Positions 1 to 4,972 of a stretch of 11,267 nucleotides of DNA are shown here, in pieces; positions within the stretch are counted from its first letter, which is position 1, and each line of letters begins with the position of its first letter. The stretch spans positions 1 through 11,267 of the forward strand of contig JBNJEM010000203.1 in assembly GCA_051745935.1 (NCBI GenBank). The letters are read 5' to 3'. This stretch comes from JBNJEM01 sp051745935. Lineage in GTDB: Bacteria > Planctomycetota > Planctomycetia > Pirellulales > Pirellulaceae. Both the position numbers and the translations under genes were made by a program. Below the pieces are notes generated by a model. It saw nothing but the letters and a program-made list of their open reading frames with translations. It had not been told where the DNA came from and ran no database searches.

Positions 1-1
1 C

Positions 2-226
2 GGCGATCTCGTCGGTGCCGCCGATGCCTGGGCGGACCGCGCCTACGTGCTCTTCGGGGACGCCGTCGCCAGCGGGCTCCCCGCCGGCGAGCTCTTCGCA
101 GAAGTTCACCGAAGCAATATGAGTAAAGACCTCGTTGCCGACGGAACCGGCAAGGCGACCAAAGGCACGAACTATCGGCCGCCGAACTTGGTTTCCATTC
201 TGGAAGCAGCGGGGCATGATCGCTAA
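2..226 (+). CDS. MazG-like / phosphoribosyl-ATP pyrophosphohydrolase-like protein, C-terminal part
   Basis: Partial gene: 74 codons and a TAA stop, with the start outside the window. The visible C-terminus has an Asp-rich helix (ADAWADRAYVLFGDAVASG), then LFAEVHRSNMSKD, then KGTNYRPPNLVSIL. The VHRSNMSK motif followed by a KG-NY-PP-L tail is the usual end of the all-alpha nucleotide pyrophosphohydrolase superfamily (MazG, HisE-like PRA-PH). Those enzymes release pyrophosphate from nucleotide substrates such as phosphoribosyl-ATP. The metal-binding glutamates lie mostly upstream and cannot be seen, so the exact substrate, and whether this is a histidine enzyme or a house-cleaning one, is open. 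The codons are strongly GC-rich, unlike the cassette region that follows. There is no coupled gene downstream. Confidence 0.72.
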   Translation, partial: GDLVGAADAWADRAYVLFGDAVASGLPAGELFAEVHRSNMSKDLVADGTGKATKGTNYRPPNLVSILEAAGHDR

Positions 227-591
227 CCGGCTCTCGGAATCACGGTGAAACCGGAATATTCCCAAAGGTTCGCGGCGATCGTCTATTCTCAAGGGTTCGT
301 CGGGGATATTGCTGAGAACCGGGCACAAGGAATATTCCGGCAGTTCGCGAAGCATGATTCTCAGACGGTCCTTTGAGAATAGTCGCGAATTGGGGCATGA
401 GTGTACTGGTACAGAGTTTGTTACGAACACCAGCACGCGATCGGTTCCTTCCCGTCTACGAATCGGGGCCACGTGCGAGGTGGCGCTCGCGAAAAAGACA
501 TCTTCCTTCGGAATGGCCAGGTCATCTTCTTCCGCCGCAGGTGAAAGGTTCAGTTGCCGGTCACCCCGGAAACCGGCTTCCAACCGGCAGC
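227..591. other. Gene-poor interval with palindromic repeats
   Basis: Between the pyrophosphohydrolase stop and the minus-strand membrane-protein stop I find no gene with a convincing start and ribosome binding site. One minus-strand frame stays open from about 590 to the left edge and gives a protein-like stretch near 430-560 (PAAEEDDLAIPKEDVFFASA and on to VLVFVTN). It could be the remnant of a coding sequence, but it continues antisense through the pyrophosphohydrolase gene and has no good start. Interleaved inverted repeats occupy 251-382. Confidence 0.4.
251..382. repeat. Two interleaved inverted repeat pairs
   Basis: CCGGAATATTCC at 251-262 has its exact reverse complement GGAATATTCCGG at 329-340; each contains the 10-bp palindrome GGAATATTCC. 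CTATTCTCAA at 283-292 has its exact reverse complement TTGAGAATAG at 373-382. The order is A-B-A'-B', so both pairs cannot form a simple nested hairpin. A shorter local stem, ATTCTCA/TGAGAAT, lies at about 357-380. The role is unknown; relics of a mobile element end or of a regulatory region are possible. Confidence 0.5.
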
Positions 592-942
592 CTATTCTTC
601 CTCCCAGGCGTCGCCGTTCAACTGCCGCCGGTGGTCAGCGGGCATCTCACCGGCCTCGACGTCAAGCAGATAGAGAAAGAAGACGGCGGTGTTCATCAGG
701 ATGATAGCACCTGCCGCCATCGCCCAGTAGCGATACTGCTTGGCGCGATCCTCCCAGGTGTCTCGCATCCTTCGCGTGAATTCAAGTCGAATCGATGCAT
801 CGAACTCGGTGGAGTGATCGATTGTTTGTTGTATCGCGTCACCTACGCTGGATTGCTTCGGTATTGCCCTGAACCACACCAAAAGCGCTGCGGCTGCAAC
901 AACGTTGAGGACGGCCATGATTTTGATCGTGCGTGAACTCAT
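592..942 (-). CDS. Small two-helix membrane protein, hypothetical
   Basis: A 116-residue protein read from the ATG at 942. A longer version starting at 1020 is possible, but it would read through the attC-like site and begins with a low-quality extension, so I chose the ATG just outside that site. Hydrophobic segments at about residues 7-25 and 73-93 flank a charged region rich in Arg, Asp and Glu (about 40-70), and the tail is acidic, ending WEEE. The topology suggests two membrane helices with the charged middle on one side. I do not recognise a family. It starts four bases after the R' box of the attC-like site at 946-1044, the position expected for a cassette gene. No attC-like site follows it, so it may be the last cassette or the edge of the array. 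Confidence 0.6.
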   Translation of the reverse strand: MSSRTIKIMAVLNVVAAAALLVWFRAIPKQSSVGDAIQQTIDHSTEFDASIRLEFTRRMRDTWEDRAKQYRYWAMAAGAIILMNTAVFFLYLLDVEAGEMPADHRRQLNGDAWEEE

Positions 943-945
943 GGC

Positions 946-1044
946 TACTAACCCTGGCGATAAGCTGCCCTTGACGGCGACCGGCCGGAGCGGTAGCAAA
1001 GCGAGGAAGCGGTCCAACATCGGGCTCGATCGCCTTTGTTAGGC
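946..1044 (-). repeat. attC-like recombination site A
   Basis: Read on the minus strand, the site begins with R'' GCCTAAC (1044-1038), which fits the integron consensus RYYYAAC, and ends with R' GTTAGTA (952-946), close to GTTRRRY. Inside these, GGCGAT near the R'' end pairs with ATCGCC near the R' end, and GCCC pairs with GGGC after a small bulge. That is the imperfect L''/L' stem of an attC hairpin. The length is 99 nt, within the normal attC range. The broken upstream reading frame ends with a TAA that lies inside GCCTAAC, and the next gene's ATG is four bases beyond R'. The imperfect R' and the lack of an integrase are the weaknesses. Confidence 0.62.
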
Positions 1045-1206
1045 GTCTTTGCGTGAATGTGGAACAAACACTACTTTTCCTCCCTCATCTTCTTTATAGA
1101 TAACCATTATGCTACCTGTTTTGTCGCCAATTTGCTAGGGACCAAATTGGCTGAGACGGTTTTCCCACGCTATTTGAGACGCAAACCCCGCCCGTAAAAC
1201 AACCAA
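1039..1206 (-). pseudogene. Cassette gene broken by an in-frame TAG
   Basis: One frame reads a protein-like sequence from a possible TTG start at 1206 (LVVLRAGFASQIAWENRLSQ, then FGP), hits TAG at 1137-1135, and continues in the same frame as QIGDKTGSIMVIYKEDEGGK and VVFVPHSRKDA before TAA at 1041-1039. Amino-acid composition on both sides of the TAG looks coding, so a single C-to-T change (CAG to TAG) would explain the break. The ATG at 1107 could alternatively start a 22-residue peptide on its own, with only a weak ribosome site. The frame ends inside the R'' box of the attC-like site, as cassette genes often do. The frame upstream of 1206 is open for only a few more codons, so the original start may be lost. 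Family unknown. Confidence 0.5.
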
Positions 1207-1249
1207 ATGGGACCCCGCTACCCCGCCTAAGTCGTTGCCACGGAGCTAC

Positions 1250-2113
1250 TTACAGAATGACCGCAGGTGTTGACCTGAATCTCAAATAACGGTGGGGCCC
1301 AGCGTCCCAAATAATTTGGGTCTTAGCACCAATTTGGAGGTCCGCAGTTGCAACATCTGTGATGTTCAAATCGGCGTCATTATCTCGATACTGAGAAAGC
1401 CGGAATGGGATCAATTCATGTGTGATTGAATATGTCACCCTGACGCCAGCAAAACGTACGGAAGTCGTCTCCCCTGACTCCGAATTCCTAAGCACAATCC
1501 CCTCTGTCCGAACTCGAACCCCAATTTCCCTGTTATTGACTGGTTCGTCCTCGAACGATACGTGTTGGTCTAATATTCGTTGAGCGTTCGCAGTGAGAAC
1601 GGCGGAATCTATGTGTGTGCCGTCTGGCGCTATAACCTCCATATTCTTCCTAGAAACGATACCTTCGGTTTCCGGAAAGAAATTCCAGTCGTGGCCTAGG
1701 AGGTTTCTTTTTATAGCGAGAAACCCAGATGCTAGCAACCAATTAAAAGATTCTGCTTCTGCCAAGTCCAGACATCGAATTCCCAAGTGTTCCGCTTTGT
1801 TTCGACCACTACCTCGAAATCCACGCGGCGATACGATTATCCCTTGATTTACGCCAGTATCTTGGCACTTGGCCCAGAATGCCTCTATCTCCGGAACCCC
1901 TACCGGTCTTGATCGATCACGGCACTCGATGGCTACAAGAATCGAATGGTGTCCATTGGTTATGGTTAGCAGGACGTCGTGCTCGCGAAGCTTTCCTGTC
2001 GTTCGGTCTGCGAGCCGTTTGGGCGATTCAACTTCGATGGTTTCATCATCTCGCAAGACGCGTTCAATAGTAGCGACCAATCTTTCAAGTGATTTGCCAC
2101 GTTTCGGCATATC
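1250..2113 (-). CDS. Mrr-like restriction endonuclease-fold protein
   Basis: A 287-residue protein starting at the ATG at 2113, preceded by GGAGAG at good spacing. The longer open frame up to 2422 is Arg-rich, overlaps the neighbouring gene and has no ribosome site, so I reject it. Residues 6-20 form a helix (SLERLVATIERVLRD). Next come Asp45 (EHDVLLTI) and the strand VAIECRDRSRPVGVPEIEAF (59-78), then GVNQGIIVSPRGF (86-98). This is the arrangement of the Mrr-type PD-(D/E)xK nuclease core seen in type IV restriction enzymes. The catalytic Lys is replaced by Arg (Glu62-Cys63-Arg64), so activity is uncertain. Residues about 130-287 form a separate, probably beta-rich, unrecognised domain. Base composition is visibly more AT-rich than the flanks, consistent with acquisition. 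A role in restriction or nucleic-acid defence is inferred. Confidence 0.72.
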   Translation of the reverse strand, partial: DMPKRGKSLERLVATIERVLRDDETIEVESPKRLADRTTGKLREHDVLLTITNGHHSILVAIECRDRSRPVGVPEIEAFWAKCQDTGVNQGIIVSPRGFRGSGRNKAEHLGIRCLDLAEAESFNWLLASGFLAIKRNLLGHDWNFFPETEGIVSRKNMEVIAPDGTHIDSAVLTANAQRILDQHVSFEDEPVNNREIGVRVRTEGIVLRNSESGETTSVRFAGVRVTYSITHELIPFRLSQYRDNDADLNITDVATADLQIGAKTQIIWDAGPHRYLRFRSTPAVIL

Positions 2114-2243
2114 TTCTCTCCGAGGCCGACGCCGCCGTTCACGCGCGGCTGTAAGCTGTCGCATGCACCGGCTTGTTCTGTCGTTGCGACGGCGTCCATC
2201 TGAACTCATCCCTATGTGGGTCATCCAACTGTCCAGGCGCCCC

Positions 2244-2630
2244 CTATCCCTTGAGCCAGTCTGGGCGCAACTCCCAGAACAAGCAGCTGGGCGCTCCCTT
2301 CTGAACATCATGCGAAGTCCCGTCTTCACATTTCTGTCCGTTCCAGAGCGTGATGTGCCCAACCGGTTGACCATGTGGTGACGCCCAACCACCTGCGATG
2401 AAGAGAATGCCCTGTCTGACATTCATTCCGGGAGACCGCCGGTTAACCGTCTCCCCGGCTCCGAACTTGAACTTCAAGAACTTCGACAGTTCGGTCGCGT
2501 TCACAGGCAAGTCGTTCTTCCAAAGCCACTTGAACGAATAACTCGTGAAAGACAGGCCGGCGGCCTTGAGTGCCTTAGAGACCTTCACAGCGCATCTGCC
2601 CGCACCACCAGTATCATACTCCCTACCCAT
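2244..2630 (-). CDS. Tae4-like peptidoglycan amidase domain
   Basis: A 128-residue frame resembling the Tae4 family of type VI secretion effectors, which are NlpC/P60-fold amidases that cut peptide cross-links in bacterial cell walls. The nucleophile region is GRCAVKVSKALKAAG (Cys13). The frame continues to GILFIAGGW and then GHITLWNGQKCEDGTSHD, which supplies the catalytic His and a following acidic residue, and ends LFWELRPDW, the usual Phe-Trp-x-Leu close. The Cys-His-Asp set is therefore present. The ATG at 2630 lacks a good ribosome site, and the homologous region appears to begin upstream in the frame of the preceding gene (HYGGIPSGWVG). The two frames overlap by 46 nt. The probable explanation is a single gene split by a frameshift; a coupled two-gene arrangement is possible. 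I see no adjacent Tai4-like immunity gene. Confidence 0.75.
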   Translation of the reverse strand: MGREYDTGGAGRCAVKVSKALKAAGLSFTSYSFKWLWKNDLPVNATELSKFLKFKFGAGETVNRRSPGMNVRQGILFIAGGWASPHGQPVGHITLWNGQKCEDGTSHDVQKGAPSCLFWELRPDWLKG

Positions 2631-2932
2631 CCGCTGGGAATGCCGCCGTAGTGCCGTTTGACGGCCGAGTACTGCAGGCGAGTCGCAAGGCGATCGCAGC
2701 GGTCGAGCCAGGCAAGAATGTGGCGACTGACTGACCGGTCAACGGTGCGTGACTCGCTGAACAGCAGTCGCAGGTCCCTACGTTCCTGTCTCGATATCCC
2801 GTTCTTATCCAGGGCGGACCGGACTATCGCGTACGCTTCTTTGACTGAAATGCGCCTGTCATCCGACAATGCCTCACGCAAAGCGCCCTTCACCGATTTG
2901 TCTTTCATCTCGCGAACTCGTAGGGCTGGCAT
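2585..2932 (-). CDS. Helical N-terminal domain protein, probably fused to the amidase before a frameshift
   Basis: A 115-residue frame from the ATG at 2932, which has an excellent ribosome site (AAGGAG, seven bases upstream); the extra residues from 2971 fall in the attC-like site. Residues 5-80 look all-helical and charged (VREMKDKSVKGALREALSDD, then ISVKEAYAIVRSALDKNG, then RQERRDLRLLFSE). The DNGISRQERR-like pattern resembles small helical EF-hand-like modules found ahead of secreted toxin domains. The last matching stretch, SAVKRHYGGIPSGWVG, reads as the natural lead-in to the amidase domain encoded in the next frame. Restoring one G in the run GGG near 2620 would give WVGEYDTGGAGRCAVKV and join the two frames. 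After that point this frame becomes a short unrelated tail (SMILVVRADAL). Confidence 0.6.
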   Translation of the reverse strand: MPALRVREMKDKSVKGALREALSDDRRISVKEAYAIVRSALDKNGISRQERRDLRLLFSESRTVDRSVSRHILAWLDRCDRLATRLQYSAVKRHYGGIPSGWVGSMILVVRADAL

Positions 2933-2958
2933 GGCGGTCTCCTTTACTTCGGTTTGTG

Positions 2959-3049
2959 GCAGAACATCCACGCTGACCGGCCGGCCGCCGCTCAGCTACC
3001 CGCTTCATTGCCACCGGATCGGCCATTCCGGTCAAGCGTTTGGTTAGGC
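2959..3049 (-). repeat. attC-like recombination site B, with diverged R' box
   Basis: On the minus strand R'' is GCCTAAC (3049-3043), a perfect fit to RYYYAAC. ACGCTTGACCGG (3039-3028) pairs with CCGGTCAGCGT (2980-2970) with one extra base, giving a typical L''/L' stem with a bulge. GGCC-rich segments allow further inner pairing. The R' box at the expected place is GTTCTGC (2965-2959): it keeps the GTT crossover triplet but departs from RRRY. Total length is 91 nt. The preceding gene's TAA falls within GCCTAAC, and the next gene's ATG is 26 bases beyond the site. It may be a worn, poorly recombining site. Confidence 0.55.
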
Positions 3050-3418
3050 TTCATCAGGGGCTTCATCAGATGGTTGCTTGCTGAGCCAACAAGCTGCGAT
3101 TTCGCGCGATTTCGCGGTATCAGACTCGAATACCACAAGACTGATCATGGCCACACCGTCAAGCGCGGTGAATCCGGGAAAAGTGGATGCAACCCCGCCG
3201 TCAATACTACACGTGATTCCAGCCGCACGGACTTCTTCAGCGATGGCTTCAACCTCCAGTCGATTGCTGCTGCTATAAACCTGAACCGTACGCTCGTTAT
3301 ACTGGTCGCGGATGACTTTCTCCGCCGCGAGTCCGACCAACGGGAGGACGGCTTGCGTCGGGCAGCTTTCCACCCGGAAGAATCCAACCGCCTGAAATAT
3401 ATTTCTATGCAACGACAT
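3044..3418 (-). CDS. DUF2007-like putative signal-transducing protein
   Basis: A 124-residue protein whose middle, VQVYSSSNRLEVEAIAEEVR followed by AAGITCSIDGG (about residues 45-75), matches the pattern of the DUF2007 family: a ferredoxin-like beta-alpha-beta fold in which a strand is followed by a helix that begins at a polar-acidic residue, then a second strand. DUF2007 proteins are small, and their biochemical role is unknown despite the label 'signal transducing'. Residues 91-115 (MISLVVFESDTAKSREIAAC) complete the fold. The first 40 residues are less typical, and the true start could be later. AAGGA lies about ten bases before the ATG, which is 19 bases after attC-like site C. The TAA stop is inside the R'' box of site B, so the gene spans exactly one cassette. 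Confidence 0.6.
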   Translation of the reverse strand: MSLHRNIFQAVGFFRVESCPTQAVLPLVGLAAEKVIRDQYNERTVQVYSSSNRLEVEAIAEEVRAAGITCSIDGGVASTFPGFTALDGVAMISLVVFESDTAKSREIAACWLSKQPSDEAPDEA

Positions 3419-3437
3419 ACTACTTTATCCTTCTGGA

Positions 3438-3519
3438 CCCTAACGTTGCGCCTACCGGGGCTGGAAGGTTGCCGTCCACGGTGATCTTTCAGCCTACGTG
3501 TCCAGGCGTCTTGTTAGGA
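3438..3519 (-). repeat. attC-like recombination site C
   Basis: The best of the three sites. On the minus strand the ends are TCCTAAC (3519-3513) and GTTAGGG (3444-3438), whose six inner bases are perfectly complementary (CCTAAC/GTTAGG). CGCCT (3508-3504) pairs with AGGCG (3453-3449), and GGCTGAAAG (3494-3486) pairs with CTTCCAGCC (3467-3459) with one mismatch. The result is a three-part imperfect hairpin of 82 nt with internal loops, as in attC single-strand folding. The upstream gene reads through R'' and L'' before its TGA at 3491-3489, and the downstream gene starts shortly after R'. Confidence 0.72.
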
Positions 3520-3926
3520 TTCCTCGTCATCTCGAACAATCGCCCCAGAGTCAAATCCTCCTGGTTCAGCGTGGAGTAATCGAGTCCGTATTCACGCTCC
3601 AGCACGAGGGTGAGGGACTCGAGTTCCATCGAATCGACGATGCTACCCGGAGGATAGACGCTACGATACACATCGAGAATCTCGTCACCGGGACTGAACT
3701 GCAGTCGCCTCTTCCGGTTGAAACCGAAGGCGCTTACGAACGCATTCAGAAAGGAACGGATATCCTCCTTGGGAGCGTCGGGGAATGACTCGCGCCATTG
3801 CGGACCGGCGCACGTCCGCACCCAGTACTTCTGGAGACGCCTACGCCGGGCGACTTCGAGGGCCACAGAAATCACTGCTGCTCCCGCCACCATGATTAGC
3901 CAAAACAGTGCATGTTCTTTGATCAT
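3489..3926 (-). CDS. Membrane-anchored acyl-carrier-like protein
   Basis: A 145-residue protein with one N-terminal hydrophobic helix (about residues 6-25, followed by ARRRR, so the C-terminus is probably cytoplasmic). The C-terminal half resembles an acyl/peptidyl carrier fold: DEILDVYRSVYPPGSIVDSM (81-100), then ELESLTLVLEREYGLDY, then LTLGRLFEMT. The Asp98-Ser99-Met100 tripeptide sits where carrier proteins have Asp-Ser-Leu, with Ser99 the possible phosphopantetheine attachment site, followed by the usual 'leu-x-leu-glu-x-x-(tyr/phe)-gly' helix. The segment WRESFPDAPKEDIRSFLNAF (44-63) is a further conserved-looking region. No synthase or ligase is nearby. Its last 11 codons run through the attC-like hairpin. 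Carrier function is inferred; it may instead be a non-modified structural relative. Confidence 0.62.
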   Translation of the reverse strand: MIKEHALFWLIMVAGAAVISVALEVARRRRLQKYWVRTCAGPQWRESFPDAPKEDIRSFLNAFVSAFGFNRKRRLQFSPGDEILDVYRSVYPPGSIVDSMELESLTLVLEREYGLDYSTLNQEDLTLGRLFEMTRNPNKTPGHVG

Positions 3927-4315
3927 TCATATCCCAACTATGTACTTATATGCACCACCCAAGGGAGCAAACCCGGCGGGCCTTCTGCAAAATAACGCGA
4001 TGCACCTCATCCGCAGCTTATCACACAGCACAATCGGTGGCTAGACTTTGGGCCTACGGTCGATTGGCCGAAACCCGGATTATTCGCGCATCGGTAGTGT
4101 GCGATAGCGATCCCACTGGGGCGAGAAATGCCACCCGCGAGTCCTCGCGCGTTAATCGTGCGTGGTACTGTCGCTGCTTGAGCACATTGCCGACGCGGAG
4201 ATCCTTGGCGTGCCTCTTCTCCTTGCCCCCGCACGCATCATCGTCAGCGGATGACAACAGCTATCGGTAGGCTTGCCGGAGCATTTCAGCAAAAGATCAC
4301 CCCGTGTGAGACAAG
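3927..4315. other. Upstream flank of the cassette array, no supported gene
   Basis: No gene with a good start is visible. A minus-strand frame at 4054-4257 gives a protein-like tail (VLKQRQYHARLTREDSRVAF and on to LSHTTDARIIRVSANRP), but it can only start from a TTG directly after a stop codon, so it may be a gene fragment. An AT-rich stretch at 3940-3952 precedes the first cassette gene. No integrase gene is present, and no attI site can be named. Confidence 0.4.
3945..3973 (-). promoter_or_regulatory. Weak candidate promoter for the cassette genes
   Basis: On the minus strand TATAAG (3950-3945) lies about 19 bases before the ATG of the carrier-like gene and could be a -10 element; the matching -35 region is poor. 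It is the only AT-rich promoter-like spot upstream of the minus-strand array, and would be the place to look for an array promoter. Confidence 0.22.
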
Positions 4316-4444
4316 TCAAACTGGGACCGATGAGGCGTACAAAGCCTCTGTGCGTCCCAGGATCTTGGAGACGGTGGCAAAAGCAACTCCCCCTTCAGCA
4401 ATGCCGTGAATCAGGAGAAGCGTGGCTGGTCGCTTTGTGGCCAT
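4316..4444 (-). CDS. Possible 42-residue protein
   Basis: ATG at 4444 with GAAGGG at five bases upstream opens a 42-residue frame (MATKRPATLLLIHGIAEGGV, continuing AFATVSKILGRTEALYASSV and PV) ending in TGA at 4318-4316. It is the third in a row of closely spaced small minus-strand frames (gap 45 nt to the previous one). Its 3' end overlaps a strong hairpin at 4321-4360, which could instead be the operon's RNA terminator or processing signal. No family is recognised, and coding status is uncertain. Confidence 0.35.
   Translation of the reverse strand: MATKRPATLLLIHGIAEGGVAFATVSKILGRTEALYASSVPV
4321..4360. other. Strong two-step hairpin
   Basis: CTGGGAC (4321-4327) pairs with GTCCCAG (4354-4360), and GAGGC (4332-4336) with GCCTC (4344-4348), around a seven-base loop and separated by a small internal loop. 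An outer AAGATC/GATCTT pairing (4293-4298 with 4361-4366) is also possible. There is no run of T at either end, so it is not a classical intrinsic terminator. It lies at the downstream end of the three small minus-strand genes. Confidence 0.55.
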
Positions 4445-4489
4445 CGATTCCCTTCGGCCTTTCGCAGGCTCGTCAGCGCGATTCCATAC

Positions 4490-4702
4490 TCACCCCGGTA
4501 TGTCGATTTCCCGGACGTTCAGAGTCTCCGCGTCCTCCTCGTCCATGTCGAACAGCGATGGTACCCCCGCCAGGACGCGATTTGCGGTTTCGCGGGAGGG
4601 AAAGGAGAAGAAGCATTCGGCCACTCCAGTGTGCGCCTCCGTGTCCGCGTCGGTGGTCCAGACCAGCGGCTTGTCGCCGCGAAAAATCATGAAAGCTTGC
4701 AT
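4490..4702 (-). CDS. Small hypothetical protein (70 residues)
   Basis: Starts at the ATG at 4702 with GGAAGG about 12 bases upstream; the ATG at 4741 would add a poor 13-residue extension over that ribosome site. The sequence (MQAFMIFRGDKPLVWTTDAD, then GVAECFFSFPSRETANRVLA, then LFDMDEEDAETLNVREIDIP) alternates strands and helices and ends very acidic, so a small soluble alpha/beta protein is likely. I do not recognise a family. It follows the 59-residue gene by 43 bases on the same strand, so the two are probably co-transcribed. Confidence 0.55.
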   Translation of the reverse strand: MQAFMIFRGDKPLVWTTDADTEAHTGVAECFFSFPSRETANRVLAGVPSLFDMDEEDAETLNVREIDIPG

Positions 4703-4745
4703 GAGGTATGACCTTCCCGGGAATTTAGTCGTGTGAAGCATCCCC

Positions 4746-4925
4746 CTATGCGTAGTCGTTGTGCAGTTCCATCAGCTCGTCGTCGCCGCGAAGCAGTTCG
4801 ACGACCCTCTCGGCCTGCTGGGCCGTCATGTTGGCCATCAGGTGTTGAACGTCCTGTCGAGCGAGCCGTTTCCGGTCCAGGGCCCGGCTCTCGTCGGGGT
4901 CGGTGGTGATTTCCACATCGTTCAA
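4746..4925 (-). CDS. Small hypothetical protein (59 residues) with TTG start
   Basis: A 59-residue frame from TTG at 4925 to TAG at 4748-4746. The start is supported by a textbook ribosome site (AAGGAGG, eight bases upstream). The product (MNDVEITTDPDESRALDRKR, LARQDVQHLMANMTAQQAER, VVELLRGDDELMELHNDYA) is charged and mostly helical, with an acidic tail, and has no membrane segment or signal peptide. No family is recognised. It is first in a three-gene minus-strand set and sits behind the palindromic promoter at 4973-5001. A long + strand open frame covers the same DNA but lacks a ribosome site there; this minus-strand gene is the better reading. Confidence 0.62.
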   Translation of the reverse strand: MNDVEITTDPDESRALDRKRLARQDVQHLMANMTAQQAERVVELLRGDDELMELHNDYA

Positions 4926-4972
4926 GTCCAGTCCTCCTTGTCACCAGGTATTTGTCACGTATCCCTCGGCAC

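Noticed and set aside
1..590. Long minus-strand frame open to the left edge
   Set aside because: Antisense to the pyrophosphohydrolase gene, with no start or ribosome site; GC-rich genes often leave such frames open.
2223..2229. GTTGGAT on the minus strand as an R' box of another attC between the amidase and nuclease genes
   Set aside because: It fits GTTRRRY, but no matching RYYYAAC box or stem is found within 60-130 bases.
2114..2422. N-terminal extension of the Mrr-like gene giving 390 residues
   Set aside because: It is Arg-rich, overlaps the amidase gene antiparallel-free in another frame and has no ribosome site; the ATG at 2113 has GGAGAG and begins the recognisable helix.
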